Part shown: positions 1 to 11,454 of the stretch, one piece after another | Layout of the letters: every line of letters starts with the position of its first letter | How positions within the stretch are numbered: the stretch's first letter is position 1 | Origin: Escallonia rubra | Lineage: Eukaryota > Streptophyta > Magnoliopsida > Escalloniales > Escalloniaceae | Direction of reading: 5' to 3' | NCBI GenBank assembly: GCA_033065855.1 | Contig: JAVXUO010001781.1 | Coordinates: 91,735 to 155,734 of the forward strand | DNA length: 64,000 bases | Program-made: the position numbers and the translations under genes | The notes under the pieces: generated by a model | What the model was told of the DNA's origin: nothing | The model's database searches: none | The model's input: only the letters and a program-made list of their open reading frames with translations

Positions 1-1985
1 ATAAAGAGATTTACCACTGAGGATGAAGGAGGGCGAACTATTAATAAGGTAAACATTGGTTTAAAAAGCCACAACCAAAGCAAGGTCCAACTCCACAACG
101 TGATGGTGCTTACGTTTCAAGGACACTAATTCTGCTCAGGGTGTGGGGACAACAAATACGATGAATAATACCATGCACATTAAGAAGACGTTAAAAGGTT
201 TTGCTATGGTATTCAACACCACTATTGGTCTGAAGAATTCTGAGTTAAAAAAAGAGAGCATTTCAAACCATTATGTTGAATTGCATAAAGTATTATAAAG
301 GGCATCACTCTTGTGTCGAAGTGGATACAACAAATCACGGACAAGAATAATGTAATAAAAATAACCATCATTAGAAATTATATGAAATGGACATTATAAG
401 TTCGAATGAACTAAATGTAAATTAGACTGTGACCAAGACTTAGATAACAGAACAAGAGTTAGTTCTGACCATACAAATAGGACATTGCTTTTAGGGGCAA
501 TCCATTATTGACAAAAGTGGACTATTTTTAGAGACGCGTCGATATGGATGACCAAGGTGCATATGCGAGACAGTGCCACTAACTTGACAAGAGGTAAACA
601 AACAAGAACTGTTACGAGATAGAGGTGGAGCAGACTTGGAATATAGCCTTCCCTTAGGTGAACCAATATGAAATATCTTCCCCCTTTTTCCTATCCTTAT
701 ATTTAAAACCATGGGAAGAAAAGGCAAATAAGCAGTCAAAGTCACGAGTTGATTGAGGAACGGAAAGAATATTCTTTTGAATATGAGGAACGCATCAAAC
801 ATTACGAAGGGGAAGAGAACCATGAGAAGTAGGAAGAGAAATATTACCGGTGTGAGTTATGGCAGAGAAGCATCATTGTCGATAACATTATTGTCAGTGC
901 CACAATATTTAGTGTGATACGAGAAGGTGGGAGCATCACTTGTCAAATGGTGGGTGACACCCATATTAGGATACCATTGTTGATCAGAGTTAAAAGAGAA
1001 AGCAACAAAATATAGGGTTAGATCATCGGTTGATAGCCCTGATTAAATTGTTGATAGCAACGGAAGGCATTATAGCTCTTTTTAGAACAAATTTGGTAGA
1101 GAACGTTGAAACCATTGACTGAAAAGGGAAGAGTGCCAAGGACGCCAAGCAGAGAGGGTGGTAAAAGAGCAAACCCCCGAGGTGAAGGGCTGTCCAACCA
1201 CGACTACGAGCCCTTCCAAACACCTGACCACAACTGTTACCAAGAACGCAAACAGAGGGCAGCGTGGCACGACTGCGACCGTGAGAGCCAATAAAGAAAG
1301 CATGGCAGTGAAATGCAGTAGAGACAGGGCAGCATTATGGTAGTGGCTTGGATTCTAATCGAACTTCATGAGGGAGAAGGACGGGGTACACCTTCGTGAA
1401 AGAGGGACGCTCTATACCGATGGTCAAGGCGGTGATGATGAATTCATACTTGAGGCCAAGGTTGGTGATGATGTGAAGTACCAAATTGGTGTTGGATTCA
1501 TAAGTGGGCATCATGTTGAGCATCAAAGAAATTGCAAAGGTTTTTCCATGTGTCACTCATAGTCCACTGGACAACTGAGCCAAGACATTGAGACTCATGG
1601 CACAATTAATCCAACCTAAATTGAGTTGGTCATAGTAGTGCTAAGTCACTTTTTCAAGGTTAGGGATGGTCGGTTAATCAGAATTACTATTTAGATTAGG
1701 GATGCGTTCGGGTGGACGTAGAGTGTCATCCACTTATTTCCTATGTCTTGCAAATGGAGATGGGAAGAAAAAAAAATGCCAAAAGAGAAAGTTGTTTCTA
1801 TCAAGTTTGATGGGTGTACGAGAGGTAAAATTATGGAAATGAGAGGATTATTGAGAAAGAACGAAGGGGCGATGGCAGAGACAAAGGCTGGGAACAAAAG
1901 TGAAGATGAATGGGACATACCAGAGAGCAGGAAGAGGAAGTCACGTCAGGTTCGACAGAGGCAACAGGAACAAGGATCAGATGAT
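1..1985 (-). pseudogene. Decayed Ty1-copia gag-pol (partial, runs off the window)
   Basis: Read on the minus strand, this stretch carries the domains of a copia polyprotein in the right order but in broken frames. Gag-like pieces lie at about 1918-1691 and 1556-1335 (the second ends in a typical EVRLE motif). A protease-like GVTHHLTSD lies near 900-1000. A GAG-pre-integrase-like LGHPYRRVSK lies near 530-560. Integrase-core pieces with HKSDAL (about 300) and GIIHRICCPHT (about 140-172) follow. Stops and frameshifts are frequent, so nothing is coded. The reverse transcriptase part would lie left of base 1. A degenerate primer-binding-like stretch near 1970-1990 suggests the 5' LTR began just to the right. 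The domain order is seen; the copia assignment is from family knowledge. Confidence 0.72.
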
Positions 1986-1989
1986 ACCC

Positions 1990-2240
1990 TTTAATGTCAT
2001 GTAAGTTTTAAGAAGTGATACCCTAATTAGGGTTTGTGTGTTGTATTTATATCACTAAAGTCTTGGAGAGTAAGACAAGGTTACAATCGTAGAAGTACAA
2101 TGCAAGACCCTAATCGTAACCTAAGGCTATACAAGTGATGGCTCATACAAGTGAATGCACATATAAGTATACACCAACAATTTTGTACGTCCTTTGTGAA
2201 TCGAGAAAAAAAGAGAAAAAGAAGGAGAAACTAGCGAATG
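1990..2240 (-). mobile_element. Possible LTR/leader remnant of the decayed copia
   Basis: AT-rich sequence directly upstream, in the minus sense, of the decayed gag. It contains phrases such as 'ccctaattagggtttg' that resemble plant LTR or leader DNA, but no partner LTR is in the window and no clean TG...CA ends were found. Position is the only real support. Confidence 0.25.
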
Positions 2241-2243
2241 ATC

Positions 2244-2345
2244 CCTTGTACTATACACAATGTGCAATTTTCACCTCTACTTTAAATTTAAGCACTAAAC
2301 CCCTCTCTTTACGGAAACTGGGCACCTTTAACGAAAAATATCAAT
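2244..2345. repeat. Left arm of a fold-back inverted repeat
   Basis: This stretch (core 'tactttaaatttaagcac') is the imperfect reverse complement of about 5215-5320. The arms also share the spaced words 'ctata..ca.tgtgc.att' and 'gggcacctt'. Together they bound an element whose middle is the CA/GT-rich block and which was later split by a Helitron. No clear target-site duplication was found. Confidence 0.55.
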
Positions 2346-2584
2346 TTTAACAGCGTAGGGTCAACACACGCCTCGAGTACTATTTTTTTTTAAATGATAA
2401 TTTTGCCCTTCTTCTACATTTTTTTCACTCCCTCCGCCAAACACCCCCTGCCCCCCTCCTTCTAACTCTGCACATAGACTCCCCTATCAGCCCAGCCCCC
2501 CTATCTCGCTCATCCCCCCTCCTTCCAACTTTGCACACACCCACAAATCTGCCCCACAGCTCCGTACACACCCATCGCCCCACT

Positions 2585-3000
2585 GTGCACAGACACACAA
2601 AAACACTCTGCATACACCACAAATGCACATGCACGCATGCGCACAGACGCACGCACGCACGCTCGGGTACACACACACAAACACATACACTGAGCATGTG
2701 GGCTTACATCGTGTGTGTGTGTGTTAGGTGTGTTCACTGTGTGTGCAGTGAGGGTGTGTGAGTTTATGGGTGCGGAGGTAGGGGGTGTGCGCGTGTGTGT
2801 TCACTGTGTGTGTTGGGTGTGGTTACGTGTACGTGTCTGTTCACTATGTGTGTGTGTGCAAGCGCGCGTGAACGCACGCTTGTGTGTGAGAGCAGTGTGA
2901 GTGTGTGTGTGTGGTATGGTTATGTGGTTGTGGTAGGGGGGTGTTTGTGTGTTCACTGTGGGTGTGTGGGTGTTGGGTATGTTTGTGTGTGCTTAGTGGT
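2585..3000. repeat. CA-rich block followed by GT-rich block (microsatellite, palindromic layout)
   Basis: About 110 bases rich in CA/CACG (2585-2695) switch near 2700 to about 290 bases rich in GT/TGTG (2715-3000). The two halves can pair with each other, and the switch point lies close to the centre of the fold-back element once the Helitron is removed. Long open frames here on both strands are by-products of the dinucleotide repeat and are not called as genes. Confidence 0.8.
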
Positions 3001-3144
3001 GGGGAGGGGCATGGGGGGAGGGGACCCTTTCTATGTCAGGTGTGTCGGTATATGTGGTGGTAGGTGGTCGGCAGACGAGTTGGGACACGTTGATTGAGTA
3101 GAAGTGAGAGAGGGGAAAGAAAGAAGTTGGAAGAATGACATTAA

Positions 3145-5156
3145 TCTATACTACTTATAAAAGTGTGGATAGATGTAATTCATTTTTTGGACAAAAATAT
3201 CCCTATAATTTTTTTTAATGCCATAATTGACCTTGGTTGTAAATATTCATATTCATTAACTAATGTTATGGCCCACAAAAAACTCTTCACCTCTCCATGC
3301 TAGATGCATGATTCTTCTCTCAAAGTCAATTGTCAAATGCTAGATGCATGCACGAGCCTTCTCCCTAAATTATAAACATGTATTACATTTATACTCTCTA
3401 TAACTTTGATTTAATTGATATGATTCTCCCATTCAACTGTAAATTTGAATTACACCTCTTCTTTGCATTTCACACCTCTACAAGTAGACTTGCCCAAAAA
3501 TATATATAACTCATTGCTACCTTTTACCTTTAGAAAAGGGCTATGAAGCCTTAAAAATTTTTCATTCCATAACCTAATGGAAATAGTAACATCCTCTTGA
3601 ATGTACATTAATGTTCTTATGATCTAAACAACTTTAACTCAACAATTATAGCAATCATCAAGGTTTTCAACTTGTGACTATAAAAGAACTTTACCTAATT
3701 GTTTGTGTGGGAACTTATGTCACTCCTTTACCAATAAGCAAGACAAATACATTTTAATTTAAACTTGAAAAACTCATTAATAGAAAGAAAGATTATCCTC
3801 TTCGTTTGGACAAACATCTTGGTCATAATTAATTCAACTTTAAAAGTTTTGAGCATTATACTAGCAACATTATATCAGCGTTGACCTTGATAAAAAAAAT
3901 GACGACTCACCCTGTTCCAAGTAACCAAAGTGAGACTATCCTTAAACTAGGTCTTAGTCCTTATCATATTTTTTTATGTTTAAAGCAATTAAAGGCGACC
4001 AAAAAGTACACCAAATTTACCCTAGATTGCGTTATTGGGTTGAAGCATTTTATCCATTGTAAAGCAATTTACTCTTTTTTTAAATGTCTAAAGCAATTAA
4101 AGAGAAAATAAGCGTTGAATATGCAAAGTGTTGTATATTCATAACTTTGTTGTTATAGTAGATAGTAGAGCACCAAGCTTAATTTCAAGGTAAGAATTTT
4201 GTGCGTCACACACCCTCACTTTGAAATTTGTTGTTAACGAGCAAAAGTGGTATCTATAGCTTTTGCTCACAGAATGAAGACATAACTTCTTTTTTAAAAT
4301 GAGTATATGCTTATATGATTTTCGTGATGTCGTCTAAAAGTAAGCTCTATAATTTTCATTTAACGAATCTCATTGTAATCTATTTGTAGCTTTGTTCTTT
4401 ACTTGATACCTCTTGATTAACCTATTCCTAGCATAAATATATGTTACATTAATAATTTGGTTAGGAGATTATCCGATTCACAAATGAAGGGGAGTATCGC
4501 ACTGACACAACTGGTAGGTGGTGCACCCAGTCAACGTATTTGAGTAAGCAAATTTCCTAAGGAGAATACAATGAAAGAAAATTTGAGCCAGTTACAACTT
4601 AAAGAGATTTTTGATGAGATTAAAACAGTTTTTTTGTTGTGACAAAATAAATAAAATCAATCATTTCTTTGCTTGACACTTACTAGCACTTAATATAATG
4701 GTAATCTACAAATGATTGTCTATATATTTGTTGTTAGCATGTTTTATATAAGCAGAACGCTTAGCAGGATGACATGATAAATATAATGAGTATAATTCAT
4801 TAGATTTAAATTGTACAAACTATGTGAAGGTTACTTGAAGACTTGTAGCTTTACACTTGTCATCTAAATATGTTGGCAAACTTGAGTTTTAAATTCTAAG
4901 TCAGAATAAACTACATTTAAAAGTAAAATATATTTTCTTCAATACAAATTTTCTCTTCATGGAACAATATTACAGATATTTTAGAGCCTTTGGTGCTTTT
5001 ACCATGAAATAAAATCTAGTAAAAGTAAGATCTCAAAAATAATATCATAGCTACGTTTGTTTGCTTTTACGAATAATATGATTTCACATAAAGGTAATCT
5101 AACATCATTTTCTCCGAGGGTGTACATTTACGTGCATCGCACGTGCTTTCATCTAG
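3145..5156 (+). mobile_element. Non-autonomous Helitron
   Basis: The 5' end reads TCTATACTACTTATAAAAG, a typical plant Helitron start (TC plus CTACT..TAAAAG). The 3' end has a short perfect hairpin, ACGTGC-ATC-GCACGT (about 5130-5144), about 9 bases before the terminal CTAG. The element sits between an A (3144) and a T (5157), the expected AT target, with no duplication. Its 2012 bases are AT-rich and hold no Rep/helicase frame, so it would depend on a helper. It splits the fold-back element around it. Confidence 0.78.
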
Positions 5157-5214
5157 TTAAGTCAAAATAGGGTAAGGACCTAAAGGTATTTTGGTCATTT
5201 CATGCAATTCACAA

Positions 5215-5320
5215 CAAATCCGTATAAGGTGCCCAATTTTCATAAGTGTAGGGGTTTTAATGTTTAAATTTAAAGTAGAAAGGGGGGGGGGGGGAGGTGG
5301 GGAAATCGCACACTGCATAT
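5215..5320. repeat. Right arm of the fold-back inverted repeat
   Basis: Imperfect reverse complement of 2244-2345. It includes a run of about 13 G (from about 5281), a likely site of slippage or sequencing error. The arm ends about 190 bases before the GLR pseudogene start codon, so the fold-back element lies inside what would have been the gene 1 promoter. Confidence 0.55.
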
Positions 5321-5428
5321 AGAACTTTCAACTAATTGACCATTGGAAACATTTTGTTGTTTAATTTTTTAAGGATTCTTTTTAAGTGCCCATCTTCCTA
5401 ACCTTTTGGGGGTTGAGTATTAGGTTCT

Positions 5429-5441
5429 CTTATATATATAT
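5429..5441 (+). promoter_or_regulatory. Putative TATA box of GLR gene 1
   Basis: 'ttatatatatat' lies about 65-75 bases before the ATG at 5505, a usual plant spacing. Genes 2 and 3 have a different TATA (CTATAAAT, 55 bases before their ATG), in line with gene 1 being a more distant paralogue. The rest of 5321-5504 shows no further recognisable site. Confidence 0.4.
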
Positions 5442-5504
5442 CTTTATCTTAGCCTAACACTAGTGGAGTACCGGAAAATCCAGAATCTCAGCTTAAAGTT
5501 CAAT

Positions 5505-5778
5505 ATGGAGATGAAACCTACTCACCTCATCATCTCTCTCTCCTTTATCTTTTTCTGTTTACGACATTTTTATCCAGAAATCGTCAATGCTCAGAACTCG
5601 ACCACCCTGGTTAACGTGTGAGTGGTGCTGGACATGGACACAATGATTGGTAAGATGGAGTTGAGGTGTATCTCCATGGCCCTCTCTGACTTTTATACCT
5701 CCCATGGTCACTACAAGACTAGGCTTGTTCCAAACAGCAGAAACTCCAACGGCAGTATGGTTGGTGCTGCTGCAGCAG
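5505..5778 (+). pseudogene. GLR pseudogene exon 1
   Basis: Starts METKP-like with a hydrophobic signal segment (LIISLSFIFF), then AQNSTTLVNV, then an in-frame TGA where genes 2 and 3 have a GGA/GGG glycine codon. After the stop the frame continues as VVLDMDTMIGKM...GAAAA to the donor g|gtaac. Phase 1 is the same as in genes 2 and 3. Confidence 0.8.
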
Positions 5779-6245
5779 GTAACACCCCCTCCCCACCTAC
5801 ACCCCCAAGAAAAAGCTCATAATTCGACAAGGTGCAAACTATTCTGTAGTACAATTTTCATCAATGGCTAGGCTATAAAAGATTGGCTAGCCCTCCCCCT
5901 TCATAGACTCCCCCATCCCAGATGCATGCAGAACCAATGGCAGGTATTTTGGCACGACTTCGAAAACTTTTCCGGTTAAACTTACTGCACTTGTATTAGT
6001 ACATTAAGACCTACAAAGAGAGATGTCAAGTATGACCATACTCCATGCATGTTAAGTACCAGATTGGTTATTTACCATCCTCTCGTGAGGTAGGTTGCAG
6101 TTTTTCTAAGGAAAGATAGATTAGTTTGCTCCCATCTGTTCTCTCTCACTTTTTCCCTTACTATTTTTATGAAAGAATTAGGTGCAAAATTACGGATTTA
6201 TATTCAAACAAGTCATCAGCAACATATAAACATATTAGGTAGTTA

Positions 6246-6751
6246 TGTTAGAATTTCAAACCCTCATTGAATGAGTTGCAAATGTTGACTTAGAAGAAGA
6301 TAAGGGATAAGGTGGCAACCAAATCAAGAAGAAGATAAAGAGAAAGAAGAAGCCAACACGGAATGAAGAAATTGAAGAGAAGCTGCCAACATGGAGTGGA
6401 TAACCTGGAAAAGCAAGTTGAAATTGTTGACTCAAAGAATGGCTAAGAAGGTTGGAGAAAATGAAGTTGCCGACTTGGAAGGTTTGAGAAGATAATGCAT
6501 GGGAAGTCGGTTGGAGAAGTAGCCGACATAGTCCTCTTATATATATGAGTCTTGTATGTTAGAAGTTTAGATGGTGTATTAGAGAGTGATTTTGGGAGAG
6601 AAAAACAAGCAGCAGCTTGTGTGAGTGAAAATAGAGAATAGAAATAGAGAGAGGTGTTGAAACACCAAGTTGTGTGAGTTACAAATATTTTGTTCAAGAG
6701 TCTTTGTGTTCTTGTATTAGAAAATCTTGTGATCCCGCTACGCTTCCAACA
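6246..6751 (+). repeat. Copia 5' LTR
   Basis: 506 bases, TGTTAG...CCAACA. A TATA-like 'cttatatatatgag' near 6536-6549 is the likely U3 promoter of the element. Nearly identical to 10950-11454. Confidence 0.95.
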
Positions 6752-6753
6752 AG

Positions 6754-6768
6754 TGGTATCAGAGCCGG
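6754..6768 (+). other. Copia primer-binding site
   Basis: TGGTATCAGAGCCGG matches the common plant initiator-methionine-tRNA primer site and sits two bases after the 5' LTR. Confidence 0.93.
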
Positions 6769-6802
6769 CATGTTCAATTCTACGTCACAAGAAGGTGAAG
6801 AG

Positions 6803-9800
6803 ATGGCGAATATAATTCAGCCGCAAATCCCAAAATTAACGAAGACGAATTATGGGAATTGGAGTATCCAAATGAAGGTTCTACTCGGATCACAAGAATT
6901 ATGGGAAATCGTTGAAGACGGATACATCGAACCCGCAGATATGGCAGCCGAAGCAGCTTTATCAAACGCCCAGAAAACGGCGTTAAGAGAATCGCGCAAG
7001 AAGGATAAGAAGGCCTTGTTCTTAATTTTTCAAGGAGTTGACGAATCAACCTTTGAAAAAATATCAGACGCGAAGACATCGAAGGAAGCGTGGGAGATTC
7101 TGCAGAAATCTCTACAGGGAGTCGAAAAGGCGAAAAAGGTACGTCTTCAATCACTTCGAGCTGAATTTGAGACATTAAAAATGCTAAGTTCGGAAAATAT
7201 CAGTGATTATGTTACTCGTTTGAAAACGGTGGCAAACGAGATGAAAAGAAATGGAGAAACTCTAGATGATGTCAGAGTAATGGAAAAACTCTTACGTTCT
7301 CTGACTCGAAAATTTGATTATGTGGTTACTGCAATTGAAGAGTCGAAAGATTTGTCTCAAATTTCTATAGACGAGCTTGTGGGTTCACTTCAAGCTCACG
7401 AGCAGAGAATGAACCAAAATGAAAGTAGTGGAAATTTGGAGCAAGCTTTGCAAAGTAAATTACATGTAGGTGAAAATCAAGCTAGCAGCAGCTACGGACG
7501 AGGTAGAGGAGAACGTAGTAGCTACAGAGGTAGCTATAGAGGTGGACGTGGTCCACGCAGTATACGCGGTGGACGAGGACGTGGTAGACAATCTTTTGAT
7601 AGAAGTCAAACAAGCGACGGCTATCAAGCATATAGTCGTGGTCGAGGATTTAGAAGCAGAGGAAGAGGCGGAATTCAACAACGAGGTGATAAATCCCAGT
7701 TAAAATGTTATAGTTGCAACAAATATGGTCATTTTAGTTACGAGTGCAGATCAACTCCTAAAATGGAGGAAAGAAATAATTTTGCACCAGCTGAAGAGAA
7801 AAATATGGAAGATGCTATTTTTCTCACTTACAGAGGAAATGAAGAGTGCAAGAAAAATGTTTGGTATCTCGATACTGGTGCCAGCAACCATATGTGTGGC
7901 CGAAAGGAGCTGTTCACAGATTTGGACGAGACTATCAAAGGAGAAGTTACTTTCGGAGACTCGTCCAAGATTCCGATGAAAGGCAAAGGTAAACTTATGA
8001 TTACTTTAAAGAATGGAGATAGAAAATTTATATCAGATGTTTATTATGTACCTGCCTTAAAGAGTAATATTATCAGTCTGGGTCAGCTCTTAGAAAAAGG
8101 GTATGACATACACATGAAGGACGGCTCTCTCGTTATCAGAAACAGAGAAAAAGAATTAATTGCCAAAGTTGAAATGACGAAGAATCGTCTTTTCACACTT
8201 GATATCCGATCTGAAATGATGAGATGCATGAAGTCTGTCATTAAAGATGATTCATGGTTATGGCATTTAAGATTTGGTCATCTTGGTTTTAGCGGTCTAA
8301 AGTTGTTATCGAGAACAAAGATGGTGAATGGTCTGCCAGAAATTCATGAACCAGATCAGTTGTGTGAAGCTTGCGTTAAAGGAAAACAACACAGGCAAAG
8401 TTTTGAAGTTGGAAAATCTTGGAGAGCCAGAAGGCCACTAGAGATTGTGCACTCGGATATAGCCGGTCCGTTTGATATACCGTCACTTGGTGGAAACAGG
8501 TACTACCTTACTTTTATTGATGATTTCAGTAGAAAAAGTTGGGTGTACATTCTTAAAGAAAAATCAGAAGCCCTTGATAAATTCAAGGAATTCAAAGCAA
8601 TGGCTGAAAAACAAAGTGGACAGTATCTGAAGATACTCAGGTCTGACAGAGGAGGTGAATACACCTCGAAGTTATTTGAAGATTACTGTAAAAAGCACGG
8701 AATTATTCATCAGTTGACAGCCTCTTATACGCCACAACAAAATGGCGTAGCAGAAAGAAAGAATCGCACGATTCTTGATATGGCAAGAAGCATGGTGAAG
8801 GGAAAGCATTTACCGAGAACGTTTTGGGCTGAAGCCGTTCAATGTGCAGTATATCTGCTAAATCGATGTCCAACAAAAAGTGTAAAGTTCAAGACGCCAA
8901 ATGAAGCATGGAGTGGTAGCAAGCCAAAAGTTGAACATCTCAGAATTTTTGGGTGCATTGCATATGCACATATTCCTGATCAAAAGAGAAAGAAGCTAGA
9001 TGATAAAGGAGAAAAGTGCATCTTTATCGGCTATGATAAAAGGAGTAAGGCGTATCGATTATATAATCCTCTCACCAAGAAAGTTATTATCTCACGTGAT
9101 GTTGAGTTTGACGAAGCAGATTATTGGAAATGGAGCAAAGAAGAAAAGAAAGTTGAAGGATTATTTTTTGATGATGCTGACGACGACGACTTGAACGTGC
9201 AAGATGAGCACGGTGATGATCAGACTCCTCCACAAAGTCCTATTCCAAGAACGCCTGCATCAACACCATCATCATCTAGTAGTGGCAGCAGCAGCAGCAA
9301 TTTAGGGGGAGCACCTATGAAAATGCGAAGTCTAAATGACATCTATGATGCTGCGGAACCTGTTCAGACAACATTTGATTATTCACTATTTTGTTTAATG
9401 GCAGAGTGTGATCCAGTGACATACGAAGAGGCTACGGAAGATGAAAAATGGAAGAAAGCCATGAATGAAGAAATTGCTGCGATAAAAAGAAATGATACGT
9501 GGGAGCTGACCGATCTTCCAAAAGGACACAAGGCAATCGGAGTCAAGTGGGTGTACAAGACAAAGACTAATCAAGAAGGCAAAATTGAAAAGCACAAGGC
9601 AAGGTTAGTCGCTAAAGGCTATAAACAGAAACAAGGAATTGACTATGATGAGGTATTTGCTCCAGTTGCAAGAATTGATACTGTCAGACTTCTCATAGCA
9701 CTCGCAGCACAAAATAAATGGACGATTTATCAGATGGACGTGAAATCGGCATTTCTGAATGGTTACTTAGAAGAAGAAGTCTACATCGAGCAACCACCTG

Positions 9801-10942
9801 GATACATCAAGAGAGGACAAGAAGACAAAGTCTACCGTCTGAAGAAAGCTCTGTATGGATTAAAGCAAGCTCCGAGAGCTTGGAACACGAGAATAGACGA
9901 GTACTTCCAGGAAAATGGTTTCGTGAAGAGTCCTTATGAACATGCCTTATACACGAAGAGAAATCAGGATGGTGATATCATGATTGTCTGCTTATATGTG
10001 GACGATATGATATTCACGGGAAATAATCCAGGTATGTTCACTAATTTCAAGAAAGCTATGACTAAAGAATTTGAGATGACAGATATCGGTGAAATGTCAT
10101 ACTTTCTTGGAGTCGAAGTAAAACAAATGGAAGATGGAATATTTATGTCGCAAAAGAAGTATGCGGAGCAAATTTTGAGCAGATTTAGAATGAAGGATTG
10201 CAATCCAGTAGCCATACCAGCAGAAACAGGTGTGGAGTTGAGAGTTGACTCGAATAGAAAATCGGTAAACCCGACATTGTACAAGAGTATGGTTGGAAGT
10301 TTGAGGTACTTGACTATTACTCGACCGGATATAACATATGCAGTTGGTTTGGTCAGTCGATACATGGAGAGACCAAAACAAGATCACTTCAATGCAGCAA
10401 AAAGAATTTTGAGATATGTCAAAGGTACGGTTGATCATGGTCTCTTTTATACTCACTCTAAAAATTCAAGATTGATTGGTTATTCAGATAGTAATTATGG
10501 AAGAGACTTGGATGATCGGAAGAGCACATCTGGATATGCTTTTCACATTGGATCAACAATATTTTCGTGGTCATCAAAGAAGCAACAAATAGTTGCTCTC
10601 TCAACATGTGAAGCCGAGTATATAGCCGCAGCAGCGTGCACGTGCCAAGCAATATGGTTGAAGAATATTTTGAGTGAGTTGTCTCTCATTGAAGAAGGTC
10701 CGACTACGATATACGTCGACAACAAATCTGCTATAGCACTTGCGAAGAATCCAGTATCACATAGTCGAAGCAAGCATATAGACACGAGGTATCATTTTAT
10801 TCGGGAGCAAGTTAAAAATAAAGTCGTGGAGCTAGTTCATTGCAGAACGGAAGACCAAATAGCAGATATCTTTACAAAGCCATTGAAGACTGATGTATTC
10901 CACAAACTTAAAGAGAAGCTTGGCATGCAGATTCGGGTTTGA
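6803..10942 (+). CDS. Ty1-copia Gag-Pol polyprotein, intact
   Basis: About 1379 residues if started at the ATG at 6803. An in-frame ATG at 6770 lies one base after the primer site and is less likely. Order from the 6803 start: Gag domain ([13 protein letters not shown]2 type, 1-230), an arginine/glycine-rich region (230-295), a CX2CX4HX4C zinc knuckle (302-315), aspartic protease [11 protein letters not shown] (Asp about 357), GAG-pre-integrase WLWHLRFGH (about 485), integrase core with a D, D-35-E triad (about 552, 614, 650), reverse transcriptase with YVDD (1065-1068), and RNase H with SDSNYG...DDRKSTSG (about 1228), ending at DIFTKPLK...QIRV. The Gag-PR-IN-RT-RH order is diagnostic of copia. 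No stop or frameshift was found. It encodes the proteins needed to copy this element and is not a host gene. Confidence 0.95.
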   Translation: MANIIQPQIPKLTKTNYGNWSIQMKVLLGSQELWEIVEDGYIEPADMAAEAALSNAQKTALRESRKKDKKALFLIFQGVDESTFEKISDAKTSKEAWEILQKSLQGVEKAKKVRLQSLRAEFETLKMLSSENISDYVTRLKTVANEMKRNGETLDDVRVMEKLLRSLTRKFDYVVTAIEESKDLSQISIDELVGSLQAHEQRMNQNESSGNLEQALQSKLHVGENQASSSYGRGRGERSSYRGSYRGGRGPRSIRGGRGRGRQSFDRSQTSDGYQAYSRGRGFRSRGRGGIQQRGDKSQLKCYSCNKYGHFSYECRSTPKMEERNNFAPAEEKNMEDAIFLTYRGNEECKKNVWYLDTGASNHMCGRKELFTDLDETIKGEVTFGDSSKIPMKGKGKLMITLKNGDRKFISDVYYVPALKSNIISLGQLLEKGYDIHMKDGSLVIRNREKELIAKVEMTKNRLFTLDIRSEMMRCMKSVIKDDSWLWHLRFGHLGFSGLKLLSRTKMVNGLPEIHEPDQLCEACVKGKQHRQSFEVGKSWRARRPLEIVHSDIAGPFDIPSLGGNRYYLTFIDDFSRKSWVYILKEKSEALDKFKEFKAMAEKQSGQYLKILRSDRGGEYTSKLFEDYCKKHGIIHQLTASYTPQQNGVAERKNRTILDMARSMVKGKHLPRTFWAEAVQCAVYLLNRCPTKSVKFKTPNEAWSGSKPKVEHLRIFGCIAYAHIPDQKRKKLDDKGEKCIFIGYDKRSKAYRLYNPLTKKVIISRDVEFDEADYWKWSKEEKKVEGLFFDDADDDDLNVQDEHGDDQTPPQSPIPRTPASTPSSSSSGSSSSNLGGAPMKMRSLNDIYDAAEPVQTTFDYSLFCLMAECDPVTYEEATEDEKWKKAMNEEIAAIKRNDTWELTDLPKGHKAIGVKWVYKTKTNQEGKIEKHKARLVAKGYKQKQGIDYDEVFAPVARIDTVRLLIALAAQNKWTIYQMDVKSAFLNGYLEEEVYIEQPPGYIKRGQEDKVYRLKKALYGLKQAPRAWNTRIDEYFQENGFVKSPYEHALYTKRNQDGDIMIVCLYVDDMIFTGNNPGMFTNFKKAMTKEFEMTDIGEMSYFLGVEVKQMEDGIFMSQKKYAEQILSRFRMKDCNPVAIPAETGVELRVDSNRKSVNPTLYKSMVGSLRYLTITRPDITYAVGLVSRYMERPKQDHFNAAKRILRYVKGTVDHGLFYTHSKNSRLIGYSDSNYGRDLDDRKSTSGYAFHIGSTIFSWSSKKQQIVALSTCEAEYIAAAACTCQAIWLKNILSELSLIEEGPTTIYVDNKSAIALAKNPVSHSRSKHIDTRYHFIREQVKNKVVELVHCRTEDQIADIFTKPLKTDVFHKLKEKLGMQIRV

Positions 10943-10949
10943 GGGGGAG
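10941..10949 (+). other. Copia polypurine tract
   Basis: GAGGGGGAG directly before the 3' LTR; it overlaps the stop codon of the polyprotein. It would prime plus-strand DNA synthesis. Confidence 0.85.
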
Positions 10950-11454
10950 TGTTAGAATTTCAAACCCTCATTGAATGAGTTGCAAATGTTGACTTAGAAG
11001 AAGATAAGGGATAAGGTGGCAACCAAATCAAGAAGAAGATAAAGAGAAAGAAGAAGCCAACACGGAATGAAGAAATTGAAGAGAAGCTGCCAACATGGAG
11101 TGGATAACCTGGAAAAGCAAGTTGAAATTGTTGACTCAAAGAATGGCTAAGAAGGTTGGAGAAAATGAAGTTGCCGACTTGGAAGGTTTGAGAAGATAAT
11201 GCATGGGAAGTCGGTTGGAGAAGTAGCCGACATAGTCCTCTTATATATATGAGTCTTGTATGTTAGAAGTTTAGATGGTGTATTAGAGAGTGATTTTGGG
11301 AGAGAAAAACAAGCAGCAGCTTGTGTGAGTGAAAATAGAGAATAGAAATAGAGAGAGGTGTTGAAACACCAAGGTTGTGAGCTACAAATATTTTGTTCAA
11401 GAGTCTTTGTGTTCTTGTATTAGAAAATCTTGTGATCCCGCTACGCTTCCAACA
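10950..11454 (+). repeat. Copia 3' LTR
   Basis: 505 bases, near-identical to the 5' LTR. Followed by ggtta, against agtta before the 5' LTR. Confidence 0.95.

Larger units (their letters stand above)
6246..11454 (+). mobile_element. Full-length Ty1-copia retrotransposon in intron 1 of GLR gene 1
   Basis: A complete 5.2 kb element. The LTRs (6246-6751, 10950-11454) begin TGTTAG and end CCAACA, and differ only in a small cluster near 6669-6680. A primer-binding site TGGTATCAGAGCCGG (initiator Met tRNA type) follows the 5' LTR after two bases. A GAGGGGGAG polypurine tract precedes the 3' LTR. Flanks are agtta and ggtta, an imperfect 5-base target duplication. One uninterrupted polyprotein frame fills the interior. 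The near-identical LTRs and open frame point to recent insertion and possible activity. It lies in the same direction as the host gene, so its LTR polyadenylation could cut host transcripts short. Confidence 0.95.

Noticed and set aside
2425-3097. Several overlapping frames of 60-100 codons on both strands
   Set aside because: All lie in CA/GT dinucleotide-rich DNA and read as Val/Cys/His repeats; no domain.
5281-5294. G-run as a regulatory G-quadruplex
   Set aside because: A single homopolymer, probably slippage or a sequencing artefact; no four-tract arrangement.
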